A DNA stretch of 64,000 bases. Origin: Brugia malayi. Lineage: Eukaryota; Nematoda; Chromadorea; Rhabditida; Onchocercidae. The number at the start of each line of letters is the position of its first letter. The first letter of the stretch is position 1. The stretch spans positions 9,043,721 to 9,107,720 of the forward strand of contig NW_025062479.1 in the NCBI RefSeq assembly GCF_000002995.4, written 5' to 3'. Position numbers and translations under genes: made by a program. Below are positions 50,301 through 62,882 of this stretch, in pieces. The notes beneath the pieces are model-generated. The model saw only the letters and a program-made list of their open reading frames with translations. It searched no databases and was not told where the DNA came from.

Positions 50301-50528
50301 AACAGTAATTTGCTACTTTCTTTTTTTTTTTTTTTGCAGAATTATCATGAAACTGATGTGGGAGAATTGATTGTGAATGCACATAAGATGAACGAAGGGT
50401 GCTACTATTTCAAAGGCTCGTATAATGACAACATGAAGAGTGGTTTCTCGAAAGTACAAATAAATCCAACTACCAAACTTGCCAGCACCTTTACTAGTGT
50501 TCTGAGGACATTGTCAAAGAAACAGTAA
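46936..50528 (+). CDS. TBC1D13: TBC1D13-like Rab GTPase-activating protein
   Basis: Eleven exons, about 437 aa: 46936-46958, 47350-47429, 47691-47863, 48071-48207, 48428-48465, 48587-48672, 48760-48897, 49006-49171, 49570-49713, 49780-49919, 50340-50528. TBC signatures: GVPDSLRPLCWRLLLGYLP; NPDSQWNNYFKDNEVL; IDKDVRR with the IxxDxxR arginine finger (I115, D118, R121); YHWQVVERVLFMYSKLNPG; and the YVQ glutamine finger (Q225) followed by GMNEIMGPLYY across an exon junction. Later blocks FRWLSLLLSQEFSLPD and the C-terminus also match TBC1D13, a GAP for Rab35. Uncertain: exon 5 and the start of exon 6, where NAGNAG acceptors and an in-frame TAG at 48507 leave choices. The last 40 residues extend past the human end. 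Start ATG is inferred from position. Confidence 0.9.
47290..47329. repeat. (TA)n microsatellite
   Basis: About 19 TA units ending 20 bp before the exon 2 acceptor of TBC1D13. Confidence 0.95.
50288..50323 (+). repeat. copy of the end of the TBC1D13 last exon, in the preceding intron
   Basis: ACATTGCCAACGAAACAGTA and 16 further bases match 50508-50543 with three mismatches in 36 bases. The original spans the stop codon of exon 11 (SKKQ, TAA). The copy lies 220 bp upstream and ends at the poly(T) acceptor tract of exon 11. Weaker similarity extends about 20 bp further left. Confidence 0.85.
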
Positions 50529-51926
50529 TTTGCTACTTTGTTTCTTGACCCTCAAATATTTATTCATTTCTGAGTAATGTTTTGGAGGAATTCGAGTATT
50601 CCTAATAGAAAAAGAGGGACATTTCAATTAAATAATGAGCAGATAGGCAGTATTGTGCATAATCAGTACGAAATTGTTGCTATAACTGCACCGTATGCCA
50701 CATGTGTGTTCCTCATGAATTTGGAATAAACTATCCATCAGTCGTAAAATCAATGCGCAGTTAATTAAATAATTGAACAGATAGGTAGTTAATTAGTGAG
50801 AAAATTAGACGCGACTAAAGAGTATATATCAGTTCGGTGAGAAATACATGAATGTGCAGATAAAAATTGTGAGGAGATGCGCGTAAATTCAAGTATATAG
50901 TTTCCAAAGTATTATGAATTTATTGTGAAAGCATGTATATTGTTCCATTACATCTAGCTTATGACTATTCAAATATGTCTCATTTAAATATAAATTGCAT
51001 AATGTCAGTCATAATGTTTTTTCTCACATCTGGTTTTGCTCGTAAGCTAGGAATTTGGTTATATTGTAGTGTGGTTTGCTTCACTTTTTAAATTATTGTA
51101 ACAAATTTCAACCTCGTGGTTTTGTCGATATTTTGTAGTGTTCAACTTTTTCAATTTGTCATAATATTATACCCGATTTTATGTACTTTCATATTCATTT
51201 GTTATTTGAAGTCTAGAACAGGACGACCGGTTGATGTTGACATCTCTTGTTGGTGAAGTTTTCCATGTCTTAAAGATTTTTTTTGGTACAGTGGCATTAA
51301 CTGTGTTAATTTTCTCTCGATAATGAATCGGTTAGTTCTGTTTTCAGATGCCTGTGAAGAGAACATTGCCTTAGTTGGATACTTGTTAATTTATAATAGT
51401 TTGTTGATTTATAATAGTTTGTTCTATAGCTTCATGTGATGCTTTTCCTGATATTATCCCGTCTTTAATTTTATATATTTATATTTTGGTATATCAATTT
51501 GGAAATGTATGAAAATGTTAAATTCGTCGACATATATTTCAAAAAATTATATGGTTCTAGTCCATCAAAATATTGGTTTAGTTTTTGTTTATGTAGGCAG
51601 TTCTGAGTATGGTCCGGTGGTTAATTTTAGAAGTGATGAATTAAATGGTATGACAATTATCCTGATTCAAGGATTGGCTTTGGAAGTGAGTAGGGTTGGT
51701 CAGATAAGGCCCAAGTGGTGAAAATTTTGCCCGAAAATTATGAAGGATTCTGAGATTGTAATTGAGTATCGTGCGCTATGCGCACATTATGGTAATATGT
51801 ATGCTTTCATAGCAGCAAGGCGAAGGCTTGAGATTGAGTCTGCAAAACTTCTTCAACAAAGATATCTTGAACCTTCTCTGTTTCAGTGTTGGATTTTGTA
51901 AACTGAGTTTAACAGTTGTCAGCAGA
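50529..51926. other. intergenic region between TBC1D13 and siah-1
   Basis: Both neighbours are on the plus strand, 1.4 kb apart. No exon called. A short tandem TTTATAATAGTTTGTT duplication lies near 51390-51425. The frame upstream of the siah-1 ATG stays open to about 51828, so a longer N-terminus cannot be excluded. Confidence 0.45.
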
Positions 51927-53960
51927 ATGAGCAATGAGTTCAAACAGGGAAGTATTGCAACTCCAGCTGCGGTGAACGGTCAGAATAACCCGACGCAGGG
52001 TGTTGCGACGCCACAGCAAAAAACTGTCGGGCGTGTCCAGGGTTCCACACCATCCGGTAAGTCTGGTTTATTTTCTAGTTCTGACATCCTCTAGGTAACT
52101 TATTATAGTTAAAATAAAGCCACTTTTTCAGGTTCTGTTTCAAATCCAGTAACTACTCAGAGCGTAGCACCTCAATTTGCTGTTTCTACACCGCATAATG
52201 TAACTCATAACGCTAATCCAGAGGTCTTTAATTTTTTTTCGGTTTGAGAATGATTGATATCTCTTCACTTATACCAATTAAGCGAGAAATCGGAAATCAC
52301 TGTTTACTTCTGAAAATACTGATGTTGATAATGCTGTTTTTAGGTTTTGTCAGTTTTCGAATGCCCGGTTTGCATGGATTACATGATGCCACCTTACCTG
52401 CAGTGCCAGAGTGGTCACCTTGTATGTGGCAATTGCCGTCCCAAATTAACATGTTGTCCTACTTGCAGGGGTCCAGTTCGTATGTTTCTAAACTGTTGAA
52501 ATGATTTAGAAATTTATTGTTATGTTTCAAGCATTTTCTTTTCTCTCCAAGGAGAGAGGATAGCATGCATGAGATCATTTTTCATATTTTAGCTAGTATT
52601 GTTGCATTTTATTCGGTGTCTTTTACAGCAAGTGTTCGAAATTTGGTATTGGAAAAAATCGCAAACACCGTTATGTTTCCTTGCAAATTTTCTGGCTCAG
52701 GCTGTCCACTTACATTTTCACACGTTGAAAAAGTGGAACACGAGGAACTTTGTGAGTTTCGGTAAGCATTTGTGCTTCTGTTCTGGTCCAAGTTCCTTTT
52801 TATAAGGAAATATAAGGAAATGCATAAGAGTAAAATATGGTATTTTGTTTCTGTTAACACCGTACATCTTAATGTATTTTTATGTTTTCTTGTCAGGTAT
52901 TGTTCTGATATTTTATTGTGATTATTTCTAGCCCATATTGTTGTCCGTGTCCCGGAGCATCATGCAAATGGCAGGGAAGCCTCTCCGAAGTTATGGGACA
53001 TCTCATGAAAGTTCACAAATCTATTACTACTCTACAAGGTCAGTTCATTTTCGTCTGCTTCATGGAAGACGAAAAGATTTTGATTTCACTGTTCTTTACT
53101 TACAGCGTGTTTCTTATATCTTTGTTTTGTTATGAGTTACCAATAGTTTTGTATGTAAATTTGCCTTACAGTTGGTTATTGCTTCGTGAAGAGCAATTTC
53201 TATATTTCTTTTATGATAAAACTTTCCTTCTTTCTAACCAATTATTAAAAGTCAAAGCACATCAGTTTTCTTATATCGCATTTAAAGTAATCGTGAAGGG
53301 AAACATTGGAATGAATCTAACTGCAGGTGAAGATATCGTCTTTTTGGCTACTGACATCAATCTACCTGGTGCTGTAGATTGGGTAATGATGCAGTCTTGT
53401 TTCGGTTATCACTTTATGCTCGTGCTAGAAAAACAAGAAAAGTTCCAGGATGGTAATCAGATGTTCTATGCTGTTGTGCAACTGATTGGCGCTAAAAAAG
53501 AATCCGAGAATTTCATGTATCGGTAAGTATTATAGTGGATAGAGTTTTTGGTAGACGAGATTAGTCGGACTAATTCAGTTTGCGAAGCAAAAAACTGGAT
53601 TAGTCCGATGCGAAGCAGTTTTGGGTTTTTGGTTATGTATGAAGATTTTGATGTGGATAGCCAAAACTGATACTTTGAATCCGTTCAAAGCCGGAGTGAC
53701 AGTGTGAAAGAAAAATTGAATTAAATTTCACAACAAAAAGTCCTTGTATTCATATGAATTTCTAATTTTGTTCTGCTTACAGGCTTGAATTAGCAACACA
53801 TCGGCGCCGTTTTAGCTGGGAGGCGTCCCCACGTAGTATACATGAAGGTGTGGCACACGCAATATCTTTGTCAGATTGTATGGCATTCGATAGCCAGACT
53901 GCTCAGTTGTTTGCCGAAAATGGTAATCTTGGTATCAATGTTACGATATCCATGGTCTGA
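51927..53960 (+). CDS. siah-1: SIAH-family RING E3 ubiquitin ligase (seven in absentia)
   Basis: Seven exons give 323 aa: 51927-52056, 52132-52223, 52344-52479, 52629-52761, 52932-53038, 53327-53522, 53783-53960, all in phase. The first 74 residues are low-complexity Thr/Gln/Asn/Pro. The RING finger spans residues 81-115 ([20 protein letters not shown]). Two SIAH zinc fingers follow ([12 protein letters not shown]...HEELC and [12 protein letters not shown]...HLMKVH). The substrate-binding domain runs to the end ([20 protein letters not shown], then [10 protein letters not shown]), matching animal SIAH closely. It ubiquitinates degron-bearing substrates with UBC partners. An AG (CAGCAG) immediately before the ATG suggests spliced-leader addition. 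Vertebrate SIAH1 is 282 aa; the extra length is all N-terminal. Intron 6 contains an imperfect hairpin. Confidence 0.97.
53566..53607 (+). repeat. 16-bp imperfect hairpin in siah-1 intron 6
   Basis: CGGACTAATTCAGTTT (53566-53581) pairs with AAACTGGATTAGTCCG (53592-53607), with one mismatch that would be a G-U pair in RNA, around a 10-nt loop. The loop sequence GCGAAGC recurs right after the stem at about 53610. Confidence 0.85.
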
Positions 53961-55200
53961 ACTTGTTCAAAGCTATGCCATTATTCGATTTCATGTTGGT
54001 GGCGATAGTAACGGAAAGAATTGGAAGAGAGAGGGAAGTTCGATACGAATATATTTATGAATTTATGTTTTCAGTTATTAATAGCAACGACAGTATTTAC
54101 AAATACTCAATAACAGTCTCAGTACAGTTTAGCGCATGTTAAACCATCTCCAGAAGCGAAATGTAATAAAGCTATATTTCGCATTCCTACATGTTACGCA
54201 TGTGCGTATACGGGTTTAGCTTATTTAGTGATCTTTCAAAAAATTATTTTATCATTAAGAGCACAAATTCTTAGGAAGCAAAGGAAGCTAAACGTGTAAT
54301 TTAAGGATTATATCCTTCAAGGAGAAAACATACTTTTATGTTTGGAGTCCGTTTCATGTGCGCTAGCCATCTAGTTTCTAATGCGAGAATCTCTGTATGC
54401 GTAAATGATAATCATCGTTCACCTAACTTCCTTTTATTTTCTGTTATTTCTAGTGTACTTATAAGAAATTGGGTAGGAGTCCTCTTGACGGGAAAAGGTT
54501 CTGCCAAATCCGATACTGTAGTCACACAAGTATTAATATCAAGTGATAGCAGTGTATATAATCACTATCTCGGTTCTCCCAGAAATTTATCTTAATCTGT
54601 TTTCTGTTAGATTGACTATATCAAATTACTTACTTCTTCCATATTTTGCTTAACTATGCTCTGTGGAATTTTTTGCTTTAGTGTTCCGTTCTGATTGTAG
54701 TGGTAAAAGTACGCAGCCTTAGTTTACATTTCGCAACGCTGCTTATTTCATTCGTTTTTGCGTATTAGTCGTTGCATGTTTAATAGTGCAAAAAAAGATT
54801 TGTTTCTACTGTTTAGATAGATTTATTAGTTAATTCTTGTTGAAAGGTTCCTTTGCATTTCTCGTGCGAATGTATTTGTGAAATTACCGCGTTTTGTCAT
54901 TACTGAAAAGCTGTCCTGTATCATTATTCTTCATATAGGGCATATCCTTTCCGATCAAATTCTTTATTGGTTCGTTAGCCAAGATGGATAATGAGAGAAG
55001 AGATCAGGGTAGCTGTCGAACTTGAATGCTGTATTTTTGTATATAAATAGTTTCTGCTTTTCGTTTATACGTTTCATTTTGGACGATGATAGTATTCGTT
55101 TTTTTTTTTAGATTCAATTGATCATTCGTTAAATTAATAGCCATTTAGTCGTCACTCCCTACTCGAAAGAGGCAAAAGTCTAAGCCGAAAACCTGAATTT
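53961..55200. other. convergent 3' region of siah-1 and fahd-1
   Basis: No exon supported; it presumably holds both 3' UTRs. Confidence 0.5.
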
Positions 55201-56123
55201 TTATTGGACGTAAAATTTAAACGATGCTATGTCTTTCAAACCAAATTCAATGCAGTCACCAGATTTTACAGGTGTTACGCCTGATGGTGTACCTGTGAGG
55301 AGCATATCACCTGGTTCCATGGTGACGTATTTTGTTAAAACTTCGATTAAAGTTGGTATGTCAAAAATCATAGCGTCGGTCCGACAGCACTGCTTCTCTT
55401 CATCATTTATACGACAAAATAACACAACGTCGTGTGGATTGGCGATTTTACTGACATCAATGAAGGATCCTACCGGACATGAGGTATCAAATGATTTTGC
55501 CAGGAACCAAGGCATCCCTGTTTTTTTTGCTTCATCCTGCAAATTAAAGCTATATGTCAAAAAATGCTCTTTATTGAAGCCAGGTTCCCACGCGACTATA
55601 AACTATTAACATTTCAGTGGCTCAACAAGTAAGTTGCACGATGGTTCATTAAAGATGTCGGAACTTAAAAATCGGAACTTTCAGACAGCATTGAAGGACT
55701 TTTTTATCTGTGCAAAAGAGTATGATGACAAATGACCTGGAAGTCCCGAGCCGTCATGTCCAAGGCTACCGTGTACCCGCCAACATAGTTAAATGCTTGC
55801 GATGACGGGATATTTTTCGCTGTCTTGTTGAAAATTACACCAAGTTCCACTTCTTGATGTAATATCTTACAACCAGGCGGCGGGACGATAAATTGTCCTT
55901 GTGACACATAACTGTTTGTTGATTTCGCAAAAAATAGTGGTATTTTCGGTATTGCATTTCCCAATTCTAAGGCATGCTCCTGCAAAAACCTCCGTTAGTT
56001 GAACCTTCATAAAAATGTACTATGCATATGCATGTATTCTTAAAGACGACAAACCTTATAATTCCTACCGACACAAACAATCTTTTTCCCGAGACTACGG
56101 AAATTCGACAATTGCAACACCAT
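55201..56123 (-). CDS. fahd-1: FAHD1-like acylpyruvase / oxaloacetate decarboxylase
   Basis: Three minus-strand exons give 215 aa, matching FAHD1: 56123-56055, 55979-55737, 55536-55201. It starts MVLQLSNFRSLGKKIVCVGR (the KIVCVGRNYKEHA motif). The metal-binding HQEVELGV (E66, E68) is followed by ALDMTARDFQ (D97), then PWFLAKSFDTSCPVGSFI and the C-terminal GDMLLTGTPSGVTPVKSGD. The enzyme hydrolyses acylpyruvates and decarboxylates oxaloacetate in mitochondria; the N-terminus is short, and no classical transit peptide is obvious. The next minus-strand gene upstream is 1.4 kb away. Confidence 0.96.
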
Positions 56124-57544
56124 CTTCTTAACAGAACTTAAAAGATTAGTTACAGGTCACTTGAACTGCCGAACGAGCGAGTGCTCTCTAGGTATTTATG
56201 AAAATATAATGTCTAAATTCTTTCATAAATGATTTATTCCTATCATTAATTAAATATCATTGAGCAATATTTAATTATGTCGCTCTAACAATACTATCAT
56301 GGTATAGTTAGAAAATTAAAATCAATAATATTCTTAGCATTATATCTTTGAAATCATTTACAAATTTCATATATAAAAACTATAACAAATGAAATTGTGC
56401 ATCAGATGGCTTAAAACAATTGCTGTGTTTTCACACCTTTCAGCACCTTAAAATCTGAAAAGCAGTTACAAACTTTCTGGAAGTACTGGTAACAATTAGC
56501 AGGCGAAAGTTTGCTTATCGTTGTTATTTCTGTGTACGATTTTGCCATAAGAAGTTGATGAGAATATTTGATGGCGAAATGAAATTTTAACTATTAAATT
56601 AATAAAATATTATTGGATGTTCAACAGCTGATTAGTTTTTTGTCTCTTACATATGATTGGTAGTATTCATTTTCAGGTTCCTTTTATTTTAACTTATTTA
56701 ATTTGTCACTTGAAACTTATAAAATATTTAAGTATTATTTCTAATTACTTATTAGCCATAATAATGCTTAAATGAAGCCAATTAATATTTGTAGCTAAAT
56801 GAGTGACCTGACACACAGCCGAAAATTGTCTTATTGGCTTAAATTATGAATTCATAATACATTTGATACAGTTTATGCTATTGGCTATTTGTTGTTATTA
56901 TCAAGCTGTTGAGATATTTTTTTTGCTTTTCATGTTTTCGTGGCAGTATGACACAGCTTTAAGATACAATCTCATAGTTGCCAAATTCACTTCATTCGCC
57001 TCTCTTAGAACTTACTTGGAAATAATTTCTTGCCGCAGTTTTCATTTCGAAATTTATATGTAAGCAATAAGAATTTAAAAAAATAATTTAATTTGAATTT
57101 AGAATGGTAAAACAAGTTTAAAAAAATCATGTAAAGTGATGTGGTAAACATAACTCTATCTTTATTTAAGAATTTTTTTGATTATTATGTGAAAAATGAT
57201 TTTCCAGACAACAGAAGTAGAGCTTCCTAATATTATCATTAGAAGTGAATGATGAACAGCAACGAAGTAAATGTACATAAAAGGAACCTGAATTAAAACA
57301 ATATTTGTATAACTATTTGTATAACCGGTTGGGATAGACCAATAAATATATCAAAGCACCGTACAGATTTCTAGTAATGATATGATGGGAAAGAAAATAT
57401 TCCTGACCTAAATTAAAAGGGAATTTAGTTTTTAATTTTCAAAGATTCATTAATAATTTAAGTTCATTCGTTAAAAAGAAAAAACAGATATATAAACAAT
57501 TTTAAGTAATGCTGGAATGAATTAGATTCACAAAAATGTTGAGT
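56124..57544. other. intergenic stretch between fahd-1 and the SDR gene
   Basis: Very AT-rich, with no exon seen. Both neighbours are on the minus strand but the gap is too large for a typical nematode operon. Confidence 0.5.
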
Positions 57545-60500
57545 TTAGCTATAAAGAATACGATTGGGGCAGAAATGTGAAATTGCACTTGCAATCATTT
57601 CATTGCTAAGAATCATCAAGTTAATTTCATTTTGTTCACTCGAAATCCTTTTCGGAACGACATTGTAATCGGTATTGTTCCGAAAAGTATTTGGCAAGTG
57701 GCCTTTTTCAACACATTCAACTACATTTCGTGCTGCATCTTCCTGAAACAAATATTTTCCTTTACATTCCAAGGCTGTTTTTTCGTTTTGAATTGAAGTT
57801 TATATTGTTTATTTTTCAGAATAGAAACTGCAAAAGTGAAATCAGAAAATTAAAAAAGAACAATTCAAATCGAATTCAATCTTGATTTGAAAATATTTAA
57901 ATCAAGATTGAATCCAGAATTCGGGTAATAATTGGTACAAAGACTTTTTACAAAATTCATTGGTAGATAAAATCTTTTAAACTAATCTTTAGGTTATTTG
58001 CTCAAAATTAATGATATTAACAATAAATAAAGACGCACAACTCGAGAAAGAAATCGAGATGCATGTATAGTCTTTAAAATTTTTCGCATGCGTGACGAGA
58101 TGTTGCTACTAAGTGATGTATTTACAGCACCAGGATGGACAGCAATTGCTTGGATTCCCTCGATACGATCAAGATAGCAAGCCAACATTGCTGTTGCTAA
58201 TTTTGACCTGTATAATAGACAACATTTAGCAGATCCAGATTGTTTGGTCATTTTTTATCTTTTTCTTGTTCTTAAAAAATATCGTATCACTCATATAGAT
58301 ATGGTAGTAAGAATACGAGATTCGAATGACCTAGCATAGCTGAGCCATCCAGAAGTACTACTCGACGGCGAAAACATTTTATGCAAGTGATCACGTTTCG
58401 AAGATATTTTGGGACACAGAAATCTAAATTAGAAATAAATTTGAGTTTATTATTTTTTTCAATTTGTGAATTTCAATCAAAATCAGTTGAAACGAATATG
58501 ACAGTATCTTTCATTATATTTTACCTTTAGGAATAAGAAACCTCACTTCAAAAAAGCTTTTTTAAATTATAATCTATAACTAATCTAAGTGAAATTATTA
58601 AATATTTCCGCAAATCGTATTTAGTTTGAAAACCAGGAAAATTTATAGTGTTTGAAAATGAATCTGTTTTCAAACAAAGGAAAGTGGATAGGATTCAAAT
58701 GCCCTTTTTTGACAATAAATCCGGTATGAGTACAACGAAAATACGGCAAATTCGAGATCACTATGAATAAATTTCCTGTTTTGGTTGCACTGTACAATTT
58801 TTTTGCACTTTGTTCACTGGATAAATGATAAAAATAAATCGACCCACTTTCCATCCGAAGTGGACAAAGGAAATTTTTTAAATGTATTTAATATATATAT
58901 ATATATATAAATGAAATATATAAATTTTTTAAATATTTAGTGATATCACTGGTATCTTCAAAAAATAGCATATCTACCTGCTTTTCAATGAATTCTTATC
59001 CCAGCTATGAAGAAAGCAACTATCAAATAAATTGAATCAAATCTTTTAATAATTTTTACCGTAATCTTCTTTCACGATAATCTTGTCTAACAGCGTTCGC
59101 AAAAATCATTTCTACAAATTTCCCGAACCTACTTCATCAAAACAGGAGGCAGTTTCGTATAGTATTAAGATCTGTTAAAAAAAAAAAAAAAAACAGTCGT
59201 TCTTTTTCTTTCTTTCTCTCTTTCTGCCTGCTCTCAGTTCAGTCTCTCATCTCCATGAATTCCCACACTTAATAATTAACCAAGAATGAAATGAAGATAA
59301 GAAATAAGGTTTGATAATCTCGGCTTATGTTTCCTTTATATTTCATTATTTCATTTCCTTCTCTATTTTGTTCTTTCAATGAAGTGTGCATAAATTACTT
59401 ATACAAAATCGACGTAAGTGCAATAATTTTGACTCCTTTCTTCGGCGTTGCGACGCCTATCAATTCGTTCAACAGGTACAGTTGTGACAAATAATTCACC
59501 TGAAACTTATGCATCGAGTAAAATACCATAAAATTTAACTGTGCTACACTGAAATCATGTTTTTCATAAAAGATTTTCATCAAGGTACAATAGCAACACC
59601 TGTAACAAACAAATTCTCTAAATAAACAAGCTACGGATACTTATTAGAAGTATCATTCTTTAGTAACATAAGACTCCTTTTTAAATACACATCATCAATT
59701 TTAAAAGAAATGAATGGAGACAAAAATAACTCACGAATTAATAAGAAAGTTGTAGAGTAATAGGAGTATAATACCTGAAATGTAGTATCAAATCCATCCT
59801 TTGTTTTACATATTTTTGGTAGTAACACAGCAGCATTTAAAATGATTATATCATAACATCTGTAACAGATTCATTATCTTAAATTACAAGCAGATGTTAA
59901 CAATACTTGAAAACATCTTTTCATAGAAGAAAATTTTTTCTTTCATGACAAACTAATTTAATTTCTTTCTAGAAACAATCGATTATTGTTCGACAGAGAA
60001 TGATGTATCAAATTCATTCAACACGCTGCGGCTTGTCTTTTTTAAGATAATAAAAATTGCTTCTCAAATGGATGTATTAAACAAATAATTTCGAGGTACT
60101 AACGACTAAAATATCAGTTTTTGTTAGGTTTTCATATCCGATAGTAAAATTAAATCACATTATCTCGAAGATAAATGGATGAAATATTAAGAAAACGGAT
60201 CAGCATGGATTTGAACTAGAAATTCTTCTAATCAATAAGTTTAAGTTCATTTTTAAAGCTTTCTCATCCAAAAATTTCCTTTTTACTTTCCGCATTTAGC
60301 TTAAGCACAACTTATGCACTTTGTTCTTCTATCGAAATAAATATAGAGAAATTCGAAGAGAATGTGAAAATTTGTTACAGTGAGAAACTGAAATTTTTCT
60401 GTTTCTATTGTATAATATAGAGAAACATGAAATGTTCACCGCTTTTGAGCAGCAATCACACTAACACTCTCCGAAACTGATGACAGCTCACTCAAATCAA

Positions 60501-61660
60501 TGGCAATGAAATCAATGAACACGTTATTACCCTGAAAAAATACTTGAAACTTTAAAAAAAATGTATTGCAATTACTTTTCTCGATTGTAACTGGTAGAAG
60601 TACAAATAAATATGATAAATAGCATGATCTAGGGAACAGAACTTTACTCATTTTATAACATTTTCCTTTAATTCTTTACTTACTTTTTCTCCCTCCAAAA
60701 TTCTTAAAATTAGAAAAAAAATATATTTAGAAAAGAAAATAAAATTTCTTTTTTTTTTGAATGAAAAATAAATAAGCTTGAAAATACTCAATCTTGTTGT
60801 ACAGTTACTATTCCCAATAGTAACTGTACAGCAGTAGTAGTTATTTTCAATAACATTTTGGTTTATTATTATGATTAAAGAAGTTTCGACAAAAATTAAG
60901 CGAAAGTCTCTTTTTAAAAAACTAAGTGAAATGTCACAACATAGAATCACAAACCAATCGTTTAATAATAGACGAACAAGCATATTTTGCCTTATAAATA
61001 TTACGACATGCAATGGTAACGCGATATCCCTTGGCACATAGTTGAAGTGCGGTATGATAACCTAAATGTAACTGTTTAAGGATATTATTTCTTCCGATAA
61101 TTTAGTTATCAAACAGATTAAAATAAGTAGTAAATGGTTGACAGTATGTTGCCTTCCATAAGAATGGTTAGGTCATTGACAGGGCCTGTTTGTATCCCAA
61201 TCCTTTTTTTTTTTTTGATATTTTAAATTTGAATTTAACTGAAACTATTCATTTATCATTTTAAATAATTTATAATCAAAAAGATTCATTTTAAGAGACT
61301 AAATGGACCTTCATGAATTAACCGTTATTGATGTTTAAGCAGACAACTATTAATTTTCTATTAATTATAAATCATTAAAAATCTTCCGAACTTCCATTTC
61401 CGATGCTTTTGGCGCAATTGAGGTACAATTTAAGCTGGTTATATTAAAGATTTAGTCTATTTTTTTGCATAAAGTTTGTCTAATGCAAAGGTTACATTTC
61501 ACCGGAAATGGATAAAGCAAAAAAAGATTGATGATTCATGATCAAATAAAATTGCGAGCCCAGATTTTGTTACTGAAATGATAATGAAATGTAGTAAACC
61601 TATTCCCTGATTTGCCCCAGTGATAAGAACAGACTGTTGTTGATGATGAATGGTTGACAT
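57545..61660 (-). CDS. short-chain dehydrogenase/reductase, WWOX/retinol-dehydrogenase-like
   Basis: Eight minus-strand exons give 301 aa: 61660-61600, 61061-60955, 60531-60440, 59859-59775, 59499-59399, 58423-58331, 58207-58039, 57742-57545. Every junction closes in phase. Rossmann TGANQGIG is at residues 14-21. The cofactor-side ACRN segment follows, then IDLSELSSV, the NAA motif (N95), the active-site Asn (N117, NYLSQ), Ser (S145, ALTSILYK) and catalytic YARSK (Y178, K182), then AVHPGAVNT. The YARSK motif is assembled across an exon junction (AG|G). Closest layout: WWOX SDR domain and retinol dehydrogenases, without WW domains. The substrate cannot be told. An AG (CTTCAG) directly before the ATG suggests spliced-leader addition. 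The exon 7 donor is GTGCGT or, 3 bp earlier, GTTGTG. Introns 2 and 7 contain perfect 15-bp hairpins. Confidence 0.92.
57874..57913. repeat. 15-bp perfect inverted repeat, 10-nt loop
   Basis: ATTCAATCTTGATTT at 57874-57888 is followed by its exact reverse complement at 57899-57913, in intron 7 of the SDR gene. Confidence 0.92.
58891..58909. repeat. (AT)n microsatellite
   Basis: About nine AT units in an SDR intron. Confidence 0.9.
60798..60830. repeat. perfect 15-bp inverted repeat, 3-nt loop
   Basis: TGTACAGTTACTATT, CCC, then its exact reverse complement, in intron 2 of the SDR gene. Nearly palindromic DNA, 33 bp in all. Confidence 0.95.
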
Positions 61661-62487
61661 CTGAAGTAACATATAATTACATATATGTCTTAAGTGAATT
61701 CTGTACAGTTTGCTGTCAAACACTACAGAACCAACATGTATGATTTCTAATTGTATAAATAAACATTTAAATAAATAAAATAAAATATATAACCATTTCT
61801 ATCGGTCAACTAACTATGCATGTCAGACAATTCAGAGATTGCTCCGCCTTTTAACGCTGAAATAATAGTTTGATTGAAGGACATTTTCGAGTAAAATATA
61901 TTCAGGCAGAGACTCGATTCATTTCATCATTTTCGCTTTGATCAAACCTTTACACATCATTTTTCATGCTGCACCGCATCTATAAACTTGATTTGCAACA
62001 CATATCTTCCGATTACAACATTTCCACCGTTTTTGTTCATTTAACATATCCTCATTGTTCCACTAACTTGGTAATGGTTACAAACTATAACTGTTCAAAG
62101 CTGAGGAAGGAAGACCACATTTTATGATGTAACAGAACTTCCAATCCTTCCAATTTGAATTGTCAAATACAGAAGCAATCAAATAATTTGGGAGAACTCA
62201 AACAGAATATCTTTTCTTTTTCCTCATCTCTTACGTACAAAATTTCTCATTGTTAATAATATAAGACAAACACCTCCTGTTGATTTAGCAGAGTACCTTT
62301 TTTAATCATTGTACTTTATCTATATCCATTGCTGAGGTTTAACAACAGATGAAATTTTACTCCGTGAATAAAGCATGCTTAAACTGAATACCTGAGAAAT
62401 CGTAGTACCTGTTGTTGTTGAAATGTGGAGTGTTATTCGAAAAGCTTAGAAATTAATTTTTTATTGAACAAAGATAAAAAAGTATAT
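61661..62487. other. intergenic stretch between methyltransferase and SDR
   Basis: No exon supported. A longer N-terminus of the SDR (open to about 61723) cannot be excluded. Confidence 0.5.
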
Positions 62488-62842
62488 TTATTTGCGGCAT
62501 AAGTAGAGAATGTCTGCGCGGAATTCCGAAAACGGATTCGGATGGATTTCAACTTTTTCAAAGCCAGCATCACCAAGTAGCTGTTTAGCTTTTTCACGTC
62601 CCCACATAGTATCGAGTCCCACTGCATCTGAAAACAGTAATGAAATAAACTTGAGTGGATGCAAAAAATACGAAAATAAGCTATCCAACAACTAAATAAT
62701 TCCGACTTGACGCTTCAGAGTGTTTCTTCACTGCTGGAAATTTTGCATTTCACTGCGGCAAATGAAATCGAGTATAATTTCAAAATAGGCATTTCCACTT
62801 CCCGGGATGATGTAAAATTCTCGACAATTCAACTGAGACTCA

Positions 62843-62882
<40 letters not shown>

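Noticed and set aside
51509..51721. 70-codon frame before siah-1
   Set aside because: No splice context or family; the siah-1 ATG is preceded by its own acceptor.
55229..55609. Plus-strand frame of 126 codons
   Set aside because: Antisense shadow of fahd-1 exon 3, which matches a known family.
58621..58854. Minus-strand frame with YSATK, resembling an SDR catalytic motif
   Set aside because: The true catalytic YARSK is formed by joining 58331 and 58207 in exact phase; this frame has no acceptor and would break the model.
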